Source: Pedobacter sp. MC2016-05 (lineage in GTDB: Bacteria > Bacteroidota > Bacteroidia > Sphingobacteriales > Sphingobacteriaceae). Taken from it: a stretch of 64,000 bases of DNA. The notes below the pieces were generated by a model. That model was not told where the DNA came from. It saw only the letters and a list, made by a program, of their open reading frames with translations, and did no database searches. This document shows positions 15,707-24,005 of this stretch, piece after piece. Each line of letters opens with the position of its first letter. Positions within the stretch are counted from its first letter, which is position 1. The DNA is taken from the NCBI RefSeq assembly GCF_026239735.1, contig NZ_JAPIVT010000019.1:59705-123704 (forward strand). Direction: 5' to 3'. Made by a program: the position numbers and the translations under genes.

Positions 15707-17785
15707 TTATTTGTTCCAGTTAAAAGTTAAGCCAAAGACATAAGAGCGGCCATAGCTATAGGGTACTGCACCACCACCCGTATTATGTGCGCCTCCAGAT
15801 GCGGTTGAAGTATTGCTCAAACGGGTTACATTAACCAGGTTTTTAACACCTGCATTGATGGTGATGTATTTGTAAATGCTTTTGTTCAACATCAAATCTG
15901 CTAGGCTAAACCCACCAATCTCAACCAATTGGTAATCTGTAATATTGGTATTTACACTTTGATAACTCGGAACAGCGCCCGAATATTTATAGAATAGACT
16001 GATGTTTCCTCTAATTTTTGGAAAGCTGTATAAGATCGTTGCGGTAATTTCTGGCGACCATGAAAATTCAGGTATTGTCAGCCCAGGATTAATTTCTAAT
16101 TGTTCATTATATCTGCCGATGTAGGATGCACCAATAGTTGCGTTCAAATTTTTATAGATGATGGTATTATCTAAGGTAAATCCTGCAGTTTTAAATTTTG
16201 ATACATTAAATAGCGTAGTCATCGTCGCATCTTGTGCCGATTGTGCAAATGAGATTCGGTTTTTAAAAAAATTATAAAACCCTGCTAATGTAGAACGCAT
16301 TTGCAAATCATCAATTTTTAATCCCGCCCAGGTTAATGAACCATTAAAGCTATTTGATTCTTCAGCTTTTAAATTTGGATTACCAATAATATTATGACTG
16401 GCATCAACGAAATCATAGTATAACTCTCTCAGCGCTGGGGATCTAAAGCCGCGGGCGTAAGCTAATCTCAAATCGAAATTTTTGCTTAAAACAAACTTGG
16501 TATTTAGTGATGGAATAATAGGAGGAGCGGGGTACACCGAGTTTTTAACAAATCTTAATCCTGGTCTGATATTTATTCCCTCAACGGGTTTAATCTCTGA
16601 TGAAATAAAAAGCGCATAATCATTTATTACTGGCGAACCATTAATTCGTTGTCCACTTGCTGCATCTCTGTTAAATTCAAAACCTGGTTGAAAGGAAATT
16701 TTGGAATTTAAAATATACTGTGCTGTCGCCCTGAAAATAGTGGAGTTAAATTTGGCAGTATCCTGCTTTCCTTGTTCGGTACTGAGCACATCTGCACCTG
16801 TACTGAAATTGTGATTAATGGTTTTAGTTAAACGTTTCAAATCAGAATAACCAGCTATTGCAGTTAATTGTAATGAATTACTTAATCTCCATTCAGATTG
16901 TAATTGATTGGTGTAACGCTTGGTGTTATAACTCTGCCATTCAGCGATGTAATTCAGCGTATTCATACCGCCACGGCTAATAATTTCTTCCCGCAAACCA
17001 TCCAATCTGTACCAAACATTAAAATCTTTGTTTCTATACCCAATCTTTGTATTGGCAAGCCACTGCTCTTTTGGTTTCCACCGATTGCCACTCGCCAAAT
17101 CCTGATCAACAATGTCTCTGGAAGTAGTGCTTGGTTTAATGTTCCAGCCAGCAAAATCGTTATGCGTTACGCCAAACAAGGCACTCCAGCCGTTGTTTTG
17201 CCAACTTAACCCAAGATTTTGAACGTGATTTCCCTTGTCCGAAAATGCTTTATATTCGTTTCCAACAGTTTCCTCTTGCAATCTTGCTGTAATATTTAAC
17301 AACGATTTTCCAGCACGTTTGGTAATAATATTAATCACACCAGCTAAGGCATCAGCCCCGTAAACAACCGACATTGGCCCTTCAACAATTTCAATACGTT
17401 CAATGGTATTAATATCAATTTGGTTTAAACTTTCCCTTGTATCCGATCGATCAATCATGGGTACACCATCCAGTAAAACCTTAACATTTCTGCCTGTCAT
17501 GCCCATTATGGTTACATCGGTTGTTCCCAATGTTAAATCATTACTAAACCTGAAACCTAATTCGGTATTTAAAACTTGCTGTAAGTTAACAGCTCCACGT
17601 AAACGAATTTTTTCTGCACTGATCGTTCGCACATTGTAAACTGAATTTTTTAACGATTGAGGACCAAACTGACCAGTAACCACAACATCTTTCAAGTCGG
17701 TTGCCTTGATGGTATCTGTTATGATTTCCTGTGCAAAAGTTAAAAATCCAAAAAACATCAAAAAGACTGATAAATATATTTTCAT
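15707..17785 (-). CDS. TonB-dependent receptor, HmuR-like
   Basis: A 692-residue outer-membrane receptor. A signal peptide (1 to about 18) is followed by a TonB-box-like region (KDVVVTG), the plug domain (LRGAVNLQQVLNTELGFRFS to GADALAGVINIITK, about 35-155), and a 22-strand barrel ending in FNWNK. No carboxypeptidase-like extension is present, which separates it from SusC-type receptors and fits small ligands such as heme or a siderophore. It is cotranscribed with hmuY and divergent from an AraC regulator gene, so its expression is probably set by that regulator. The ligand as heme is inferred from the HmuY partner. Confidence 0.88.
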   Translation of the reverse strand: MKIYLSVFLMFFGFLTFAQEIITDTIKATDLKDVVVTGQFGPQSLKNSVYNVRTISAEKIRLRGAVNLQQVLNTELGFRFSNDLTLGTTDVTIMGMTGRNVKVLLDGVPMIDRSDTRESLNQIDINTIERIEIVEGPMSVVYGADALAGVINIITKRAGKSLLNITARLQEETVGNEYKAFSDKGNHVQNLGLSWQNNGWSALFGVTHNDFAGWNIKPSTTSRDIVDQDLASGNRWKPKEQWLANTKIGYRNKDFNVWYRLDGLREEIISRGGMNTLNYIAEWQSYNTKRYTNQLQSEWRLSNSLQLTAIAGYSDLKRLTKTINHNFSTGADVLSTEQGKQDTAKFNSTIFRATAQYILNSKISFQPGFEFNRDAASGQRINGSPVINDYALFISSEIKPVEGINIRPGLRFVKNSVYPAPPIIPSLNTKFVLSKNFDLRLAYARGFRSPALRELYYDFVDASHNIIGNPNLKAEESNSFNGSLTWAGLKIDDLQMRSTLAGFYNFFKNRISFAQSAQDATMTTLFNVSKFKTAGFTLDNTIIYKNLNATIGASYIGRYNEQLEINPGLTIPEFSWSPEITATILYSFPKIRGNISLFYKYSGAVPSYQSVNTNITDYQLVEIGGFSLADLMLNKSIYKYITINAGVKNLVNVTRLSNTSTASGGAHNTGGGAVPYSYGRSYVFGLTFNWNK

Positions 17786-17887
17786 TTATTTAGACTAATT
17801 ATAAATAATTGTGCAAATTTGTCGATAATCAGACACATCAGATAACGCCAAACGGATAATTAATGCCGTGATACGGATTAAAAAAAA

Positions 17888-18820
17888 ATGGGAATTAAAA
17901 TATCAGACTATGCTACAGAAGAGCCTATTTATTCAAATACCTATCCATATAATTTCGAAGTTGCAAAGGATATTGATGAACACAGTAGCGAAATAGCGAA
18001 TGCTGATTATCAAATAAAAATCAGCGAGAAATGGTTTGAAGGCATCCATGTTACTGTTGCAGACATTGAAAGCAATCGACCTAGAGATTTTAGATACAGC
18101 TCAGCTCAAGAAAATATTGGCTTTCTGTATTGCATTGAAGGAGTACTTTTCATTAATAATGCCGATGAAGCAAGTGACCCGGTCATTATAAACGCTAATC
18201 AACAGTCTATTGCTTTTGGGCAATTAAACAATACCGTACTCCATATTAATGGAAGGGTTAAATATCTATATATTCAACTTACCTCATCCTACTATCAAAG
18301 AATCGCCAACAAAATATTTGAAGCAGAATCGTTTCAAAAAGAGAAAACGGTAACACCAGAAATGGAGCTACTATTTCAATCCATTATCAATTCAAAATAT
18401 GCTGGTAGGGCAAATCGGTTGTTTATCGAATCTAAAATTTTTGAACTGATTATTTACTATATCGATCAGCAAGATAAGCCAGAGAGCTTTCTTATTAAGA
18501 AAGATGATGTGGATAAAATTCTATTAGCGAAGAAGCTGGTGGAGTCTGATCTCCAAAAACCGCATTCGCTTGTCGAGTTAGCAAGAAAGGTTGGTATAAA
18601 CGATTACAAGCTTAAACGTGGTTTTAAAGAAATTACGGGATATACCGTATTTGGTTATTTGTATAAAATTAGAATGGAACAGGCTTACCATTTCCTAACT
18701 CAGGATAAAAAAAGTGTAAGTGAGGTATCGTATTTAGTAGGTTATAAAAATCCACAGCACTTTATATACGCTTTTAAAAAGCTTTATAAAATTTTACCAG
18801 GAAGTTTGAACAAAATCTAA
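17888..18820 (+). CDS. AraC-family regulator (PchR-like)
   Basis: A 310-residue regulator with a ligand-binding N-terminal part and two helix-turn-helix motifs in the last 100 residues (HSLVELARKVGINDYKLKRGFKEITG and KSVSEVSYLVGYKNPQHFIYAFKKLYKILPG). The pattern resembles PchR-type regulators, which control siderophore or heme receptors next to them. It is divergent from the TonB-dependent receptor gene over a 102-base gap, consistent with control of that receptor in response to an imported ligand. Inference only: no binding site could be assigned. Confidence 0.85.
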   Translation: MGIKISDYATEEPIYSNTYPYNFEVAKDIDEHSSEIANADYQIKISEKWFEGIHVTVADIESNRPRDFRYSSAQENIGFLYCIEGVLFINNADEASDPVIINANQQSIAFGQLNNTVLHINGRVKYLYIQLTSSYYQRIANKIFEAESFQKEKTVTPEMELLFQSIINSKYAGRANRLFIESKIFELIIYYIDQQDKPESFLIKKDDVDKILLAKKLVESDLQKPHSLVELARKVGINDYKLKRGFKEITGYTVFGYLYKIRMEQAYHFLTQDKKSVSEVSYLVGYKNPQHFIYAFKKLYKILPGSLNKI

Positions 18821-18824
18821 AACT

Positions 18825-18844
18825 CAACGCAAACGTTTGTGTTG
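18825..18844. promoter_or_regulatory. Candidate LacI-type operator at the 3' side of lacI
   Basis: A 20-bp palindrome CAACGCAAAC|GTTTGTGTTG with a single mismatched pair and a central CG, in the 25-base gap between the convergent araC and lacI genes. It shares the 15-base core CAACGCAAACGTTTG with the site at 19910-19924 in inverted orientation. Confidence 0.55.
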
Positions 18845-18845
18845 A

Positions 18846-19862
18846 TTAATCTTTGCCTTCGTTTACAATCAGGTCTGATTCTACTATCGTATTGTAAAAT
18901 GCCTGATTTTCTGAATTAGGACTATTCATTAAATCGAGAAGAATGTTTGCTGCCTTCTGTCCCTGTAAATAGGGATATTGTTCTACTGATGCAACTGGAG
19001 AATGATCTATATAGCTAATAATAGGTAAATTAGCATAACTAACAATGTCGAAATCATTAATTACATTGAGTTTTTTAAAATATTTGATTAAAAATAAGGC
19101 AACATAATCATTGAAGGCTACAATGGCAGTTGGTTTCCTTTTATGATTTAAAAATTGATTTGCAGCTTCTATGGTACCTTTTTCAGTTAAATCGCAGTTA
19201 ACGATCAAAGACGGATCGAACTTCAGCCGGTTAAAGGTAATGGCTTGCATATAACCATCTTTTCTTTCGTCGCTCGCGAATAAGGTGGTCGGTCCGTTTA
19301 TCATCCCAATGCTTCGATGGCCTTTTTTAAGCAGGTAATTTATAGCCTTAACCGTTGCGCTTTCTAAGCTGCAAGCTACATAATGAACATTTTTGAATGG
19401 AGGAATGCGGTCGAAAAATACCACAGGAATATTAAAAGAATTTAATTTTTCAAAGTGATTAAATTTTGACGTGTCTTTACTGATAGAAACCAACAAGCCA
19501 TCAACACGTTGATTTTTCATCTTTTCTACCAACTTCACTTCCTGATCATAATCATCATGCGACTGGGCAAAAATTACAGTATAATTCTTTTTTAATGCCT
19601 CATCTTCAATTGCAGATATAGCTGTGGAGAAAAAATGCTCTGATAGTTCAGGTAAAATTACACCGATGGTATAGGTTTTGCCCTTTTGAAATAAAATTGC
19701 AGCATTATTTGGCTCATAGTTAAGTGATTTTGCCAACTGCTTAATCTTCTCTCTTGTTACTGCTCCAATACTGGGATGATCATGTAAGCCTCTAGATACG
19801 CTAGAAGGAGAAATGTTCAAAAGTCTGGCGATTTCTTTTATAGTGGTTGGTTTGGATTGCAT
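18846..19862 (-). CDS. LacI-family transcriptional regulator
   Basis: A 338-residue repressor: N-terminal helix-turn-helix with TTIKEIARLLNISPSSVSRGLHDHP, a hinge with LNYEPNNAA and a periplasmic-binding-protein-like sensor domain (TIGVILPELSEHFFSTAISAIEDEA; DGLLVSISKDTS). The family binds sugars or sugar derivatives and represses the adjacent catabolic genes. The divergent neighbour is a GH109-type oxidoreductase, which is probably its target. A CAAACGTTTGCG site lies 48 bases upstream of its start codon, fitting autoregulation. The effector is unknown. Confidence 0.9.
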   Translation of the reverse strand: MQSKPTTIKEIARLLNISPSSVSRGLHDHPSIGAVTREKIKQLAKSLNYEPNNAAILFQKGKTYTIGVILPELSEHFFSTAISAIEDEALKKNYTVIFAQSHDDYDQEVKLVEKMKNQRVDGLLVSISKDTSKFNHFEKLNSFNIPVVFFDRIPPFKNVHYVACSLESATVKAINYLLKKGHRSIGMINGPTTLFASDERKDGYMQAITFNRLKFDPSLIVNCDLTEKGTIEAANQFLNHKRKPTAIVAFNDYVALFLIKYFKKLNVINDFDIVSYANLPIISYIDHSPVASVEQYPYLQGQKAANILLDLMNSPNSENQAFYNTIVESDLIVNEGKD

Positions 19863-19909
19863 TTTGACTGCTAAACTACTTCTTCGTGATGTAATATTAC
19901 GAAATTAAT

Positions 19910-19924
19910 CAAACGTTTGCGTTG
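19910..19924. promoter_or_regulatory. Candidate LacI-type operator between lacI and the GH109-like gene
   Basis: CAAACGTTTGCGTTG; the CAAACGTTTG core is a perfect palindrome with central CG, as in many LacI-family operators. It lies 48 bases upstream of lacI and 92 bases upstream of the divergent oxidoreductase gene, so it could control both. Confidence 0.6.
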
Positions 19925-20015
19925 TTTTTTTACTCCATTTCCTATAATCAAGATCTAAATATCGATACATTCGAATATCTTTTAATGGGTAACCAATATC
20001 AAATATTTGAGCTTT

Positions 20016-21368
20016 ATGGATAGAAGACAATTTGTTAGAAACGCAGGACTAACCACTGCTGCTTTCGCAGCCCTTCCAGATCAATCTATTTTTGCATCAC
20101 CCGTTGATGATAAAATTAAAGTGGTGATGATCGGAGTAGGTTTAAGGGGCCAAAATCATTTGGAATTGCTTTTGAAAAGAAATGATGTAGAATTGGTGGC
20201 TATCTGCGATATAGATAACAGGATGTTAACAATGAGTAAAGCCATAGTTGCGAAAAGCGGTAAGCCAATGCCAAAGATTTTTACAGGTGATGAAAATGCC
20301 TGGAGAAAAATGTTGGAACTAAAAGGCATTAAAGCTGTAATCATTTCTACTCCATGGGAACTGCATAAACCAATGATAATCGGTGCAATTGATGCCGGCA
20401 TAAAATACGTAGGATCCGAGGTATCGTTGGGAATTAACCTGCAAGATCATTGGGATGTGGTACACGCTGCTGAAAAAGGAAATGCACAAGTGATGATGCT
20501 TGAAAATGTTTGTTACCGAAGAGATGTTCTTGCTGCTTTGAACATGGTTCGCCAGGGTGTTTTCGGGGAGATGATTCATTTTCAAGGCGGTTACCAGCAC
20601 GATTTAAGGGAAGTTAAATTTAACGATGGTGTTAATCCATACGGACATGGGGTAGAATTTGGTGACAAAGGATTTTCGGAAGCCAAATGGAGAACTAACC
20701 ATTCAGTTCATCGCAATGGTGATTTATATCCTACACACGGTGTCGGCCCGATTGCTCAATGTATAGATATTAATAGGGGAAACCGGTTTTTGAAATTAAA
20801 TTCCTTTGCAACCAAATCTCGTGGCTTGCATAACTATATTGTTGAAAAAGGAGGTACAAACCATCCGAATGCTAAAGTGAATTTCAGATTAGGAGATATT
20901 GTAACGACCACAATTGATTGTGCAAATGGCGAAACGATTATTTTGCAGCACGATACTAATTTACCACGCCCTTATTCTTTAGGTTTCCGTTTTCAGGGTA
21001 CAAAGGGTTTATGGATGGATGTGAACAAAAGCATTTATGTAGAAGGCATAAGCAAGCCACATGCTTGGGATAATGCTAAAGAGTGGCTGGAAAAGTATGA
21101 TCATCCGCTATGGAAAAAATACGGAAATGATGCCCAGGGTGCAGGACATGGAGGTATGGATTTCTTTGTTATAAACGCGTTCATCGAATCAGCCAAGAGG
21201 AACGTACTTACACCGCTTGATGTTTATGACGCTGCAACTTGGAGCGCCATTACCCCGTTAAGTGAACAATCAATAGAGCTAGGAAACGAAACAGTGGAGT
21301 TTCCAGATTTTACAGGAGGCAAATGGATGAGCAGAAAGCCAATATTTGCTCAAAATGATGATTATTGA
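20016..21368 (+). CDS. Tat-exported Gfo/Idh/MocA oxidoreductase, GH109-type
   Basis: A 450-residue protein with a twin-arginine signal (MDRRQFVRNAGLTTAAFAALP), then an NAD-binding Rossmann domain (VVMIGVGLRGQNHLELL) and the second Gfo/Idh/MocA domain. Segments such as YPTHGVGPIAQC, GHGGMDFFVINAFIESAKRN and DVYDAATWSAITPLSEQSIELG agree with glycoside hydrolase family 109, whose known members cleave alpha-N-acetylgalactosamine with a bound NAD. ATG at 20016 starts the protein with the Tat motif; an in-frame TTG at 20007 is less likely. A LacI-type operator lies upstream, suggesting induction by a sugar. Assignment to GH109 rather than a plain dehydrogenase is likely but not certain. Confidence 0.75.
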   Translation: MDRRQFVRNAGLTTAAFAALPDQSIFASPVDDKIKVVMIGVGLRGQNHLELLLKRNDVELVAICDIDNRMLTMSKAIVAKSGKPMPKIFTGDENAWRKMLELKGIKAVIISTPWELHKPMIIGAIDAGIKYVGSEVSLGINLQDHWDVVHAAEKGNAQVMMLENVCYRRDVLAALNMVRQGVFGEMIHFQGGYQHDLREVKFNDGVNPYGHGVEFGDKGFSEAKWRTNHSVHRNGDLYPTHGVGPIAQCIDINRGNRFLKLNSFATKSRGLHNYIVEKGGTNHPNAKVNFRLGDIVTTTIDCANGETIILQHDTNLPRPYSLGFRFQGTKGLWMDVNKSIYVEGISKPHAWDNAKEWLEKYDHPLWKKYGNDAQGAGHGGMDFFVINAFIESAKRNVLTPLDVYDAATWSAITPLSEQSIELGNETVEFPDFTGGKWMSRKPIFAQNDDY

Positions 21369-21558
21369 TAGGAAGCGATTATGCGATCACTAAGCAAGTG
21401 ATGAAGTAAAACGAGAAGTGTTATAACCACTCCCCGTTTACTGGCACTTCAAATAAATGAATTCACTTGAATTACATAAGTTATCTAAGCTATATGTTGA
21501 GCCGGTATCAAAGTTATCACTTTAAAGCGTTCAAAATTAATTTTTATTGAAATTGCCA

Positions 21559-21588
21559 AAGGCCCCAGAACATTTCTGGGGCTTTTTA
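21559..21588 (+). terminator. Intrinsic terminator
   Basis: Stem GCCCCAGAA (21562-21570) with TTCTGGGGC (21574-21582) and a T run. It is about 190 bases after the GH109-type gene. The rest of the 292-base gap before the next gene holds an imperfect hairpin at about 21408-21440 (AAACG to CGTTT) and nothing else recognised. Confidence 0.85.
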
Positions 21589-21660
21589 TTTTGCTTTCCG
21601 CTGACTTAAGTATTGAAGTGATGGTCAATCTAATCCGTACATTGGCCAAAATTTTTCTTA

Positions 21661-22755
21661 ATGATTGCGCTATATTTTTTACTCTTATTTGTCGTCTTAT
21701 TTTTAGTGATCACCAACCTTCCTGTTTTCGGTAGATTACCAAAAGGATTAAGACTTGAGAGAATCCATCAATTGAGCAATTATCGTGATGGTGCTTTACA
21801 AAATCAATCGATCACCCCAATGCAGCCTGAAGGCGTAAGTTTGTTGAAGGTACTGAAAGCTTTCTTGTTCGATAAACATCCAAATAAGATTCCTCAAAAA
21901 TCTTTAAAACATATCCAACCGGATTTAAATAGTAAACCAGCAACGGCTGCTCCAGAGATTATTTGGTTTGGCCACTCTTCTTATTTAGTTAAAATAGATG
22001 GTTTAAGGATTTTAGTTGATCCAGTTTTTAGTCAGGTACCGTCTCCATTTTCTTTTATTGGGAGTAAAGCTTTTGCGGGGACTGACTTTGTGAAAGCTGA
22101 AGATTTTAAAGATCTTGATGTGATTTTAATCACTCATGATCATTATGATCATTTAGACTATCAAAGCATCATAACATTGGCTCCCCAAACTGCCAATTTT
22201 ATTACATCAATAGGGGTGGGCTCACATTTGGAAAGATGGGGAATTTCTCCAAACAAGATTAAAGAGTTGTGTTGGAATGAAACTACTAGTTTGTTGAATG
22301 GAATTACCTTTACAGCGGTACCGGCAAGACATTTTACAGGACGAAAATTCAAACGTAATCAAACACTGTGGTCGGCGTTTGTGCTGGAGTATAAAAATTG
22401 GAAACTTTTTCTAGGCGGAGATTCTGGATACGATAATCATTTTAAAGAAATTGGAACCAGGTTCGGTTCATTTGATATTGCTTTACTCGAGTGTGGGCAA
22501 TACAATGCCTATTGGCATCATATACATATGTTTCCCGAAGAAACCGTACAGGCGGCGATTGATTTAAATGCAAAAGTGCTAATGCCTGTGCACTGGGGCA
22601 AATTCAGCTTAGCCATGCATCCTTGGGATGATTCTATACGAAGAGTGGTTGATTCAGCCCATGAAAAACAAATGCGAATTGTTACTCCTCAATTAGGCGA
22701 AACCGTGATTTTAAACACTGAAATGCCAACTTTCAAATGGTGGCTTGATCAATAA
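21661..22755 (+). CDS. MBL-fold hydrolase, NAPE-PLD/UlaG-like, membrane-anchored
   Basis: A 364-residue protein. Residues 1-22 form a hydrophobic N-terminal anchor. The rest is a metallo-beta-lactamase fold with THDHYDHLD, the metal-binding H-x-H-x-D-H motif, further ligands in ARHFTGR and GGDSGY, and a final HWGKF. Domain order (IWFGHSSYLVKIDGLRILVDPVFSQ) is that of the bacterial proteins related to N-acylphosphatidylethanolamine phospholipase D. The family hydrolyses phosphodiesters or lactones; the substrate here is unknown, though a membrane anchor would suit a lipid. Confidence 0.85.
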   Translation: MIALYFLLLFVVLFLVITNLPVFGRLPKGLRLERIHQLSNYRDGALQNQSITPMQPEGVSLLKVLKAFLFDKHPNKIPQKSLKHIQPDLNSKPATAAPEIIWFGHSSYLVKIDGLRILVDPVFSQVPSPFSFIGSKAFAGTDFVKAEDFKDLDVILITHDHYDHLDYQSIITLAPQTANFITSIGVGSHLERWGISPNKIKELCWNETTSLLNGITFTAVPARHFTGRKFKRNQTLWSAFVLEYKNWKLFLGGDSGYDNHFKEIGTRFGSFDIALLECGQYNAYWHHIHMFPEETVQAAIDLNAKVLMPVHWGKFSLAMHPWDDSIRRVVDSAHEKQMRIVTPQLGETVILNTEMPTFKWWLDQ

Positions 22756-22805
22756 AATTTAAACAAAAATATAGTTCTGCTGTTTAAAAACTAAAATCAA
22801 CTGAT

Positions 22806-23168
22806 ATGAAAACCGATCTTGTAGAAATTTTTCAAACCATAAGAGCCAGTGTACAACCATATGCCACTCGAGGTTATACGGTACACGAAAATTCTGAAAC
22901 GGGTTACGATCTTTATAGCGAAAAAAATATTCAATACGACGACATTAAAGTTACTGAAAGGTTTTTCATGGGCTTGTACATCAATGGAAGCGAGGTAGAA
23001 CTTAAGCTGAACAGCAAAGATTTCACATTTAAAAACCAAGCCCTTGTTAGCTTTGGGGATGATAAACTGGGATTGAAAATTTCAGAATTAGATGAAGCTA
23101 AATTGAAGGAAATAGAAACGTTAGTTGAAATTCTTCACATTCACTTTAAAGAAAATGAATGGATTTAA
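22806..23168 (+). CDS. Conserved-looking hypothetical protein (120 aa)
   Basis: A 120-residue acidic protein without signal peptide or membrane helix. It has alternating strand and helix patterns (YTVHENSETGYDLYSE, FFMGLYINGSEVELKLNSKDF) and a C-terminal helix (LDEAKLKEIETLVEILHIHFK). It was not recognised as any named family. It follows the MBL hydrolase gene by 50 bases on the same strand and precedes a gene for a Hef-like domain protein, so all may be one transcript. No function is proposed. Confidence 0.7.
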   Translation: MKTDLVEIFQTIRASVQPYATRGYTVHENSETGYDLYSEKNIQYDDIKVTERFFMGLYINGSEVELKLNSKDFTFKNQALVSFGDDKLGLKISELDEAKLKEIETLVEILHIHFKENEWI

Positions 23169-23233
23169 AGTTGTTTGATTAATTTTGCGCCAATCACAAA
23201 TTAATCGAATAATTGAACAGTCTCCAACCACCC

Positions 23234-24004
23234 ATGATATTTGCATGGCACACACAACTTAAATCGTCGCTAACTGATTTCAATGTGGAGTGCCATTTTT
23301 TTTTGGAGGTCGAGTTTAATTTGCTTTCTATTCATAATCAATCCCTTGTTATCCATTTAGTAAATATCGACAATACGTTTACGCCTAGCCAACTCATTGA
23401 TCTACAGCAATCTTACTTAATCAAGGGAATCAAGCTTATTCATTTATGGGAAGATGTTTGGTTTAATAAAAATAACCAGGTTTTGGGAAGAATTGCGTCT
23501 ATCTTAGGATTAAATAAAAGGATACACGGAAGAAAAACCATTGTTCAGAAAATTGATAAGTCTATTGCGCAAACATTTCTAAACGAAAATCATTTACAGG
23601 GTTTTGTAAGGAGCAGGCACAAATTTGGGTTGTTTGAGAAAGATAAATTAGTAGCTGTTGGTACTTTTTCTGCACTTCGCAAAATGAATTATGAAGAAAA
23701 TTATAAATCAGCAGAATTGATCAGGTTTGCGGTGAAGTCTGGATATTCTGTTATTGGGGGGCTAAGTAAGTTAATCACGCACTTTTCAGCGTTGTATAAT
23801 CCTGATGATATCATGACTTATGCTGATCGGGATTGGTCGGCGGGAGAGGTTTACCAAAAGTTAAACTTTATCCGAACCGATCTATTAAATCCGCAGTTTT
23901 TTTCGTTAGATATAAATTTAAATCGGATCATAATCAAAGAGAATTCATTGTCATCTGCCGCCGTATTTAATACTGGAAGTCTAAAGTATATCCTGAAATT
24001 TTAA
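23234..24004 (+). CDS. Hef-like homing-endonuclease-associated domain protein
   Basis: A 256-residue protein (if ATG 23234 is used; an in-frame TTG at 23213 would add seven residues). Its C-terminal half resembles the accessory domain of phage Hef-type homing endonucleases: a segment with FLNENHLQGF, GLFEKDKLVAVGTFSALRK, ELIRFAVKSGYSVIGGLSKL, and the hallmark YADRDWSAGEVYQKLNFIRTD. There is no recognisable GIY-YIG nuclease motif, so it is probably not a mobile intron enzyme. The N-terminal 90 residues are of unknown type. The stop is one base before the miaA start codon, so the two are likely cotranslated. T9 (23296-23304) lies inside the frame. Confidence 0.6.
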   Translation: MIFAWHTQLKSSLTDFNVECHFFLEVEFNLLSIHNQSLVIHLVNIDNTFTPSQLIDLQQSYLIKGIKLIHLWEDVWFNKNNQVLGRIASILGLNKRIHGRKTIVQKIDKSIAQTFLNENHLQGFVRSRHKFGLFEKDKLVAVGTFSALRKMNYEENYKSAELIRFAVKSGYSVIGGLSKLITHFSALYNPDDIMTYADRDWSAGEVYQKLNFIRTDLLNPQFFSLDINLNRIIIKENSLSSAAVFNTGSLKYILKF

Positions 24005-24005
24005 C

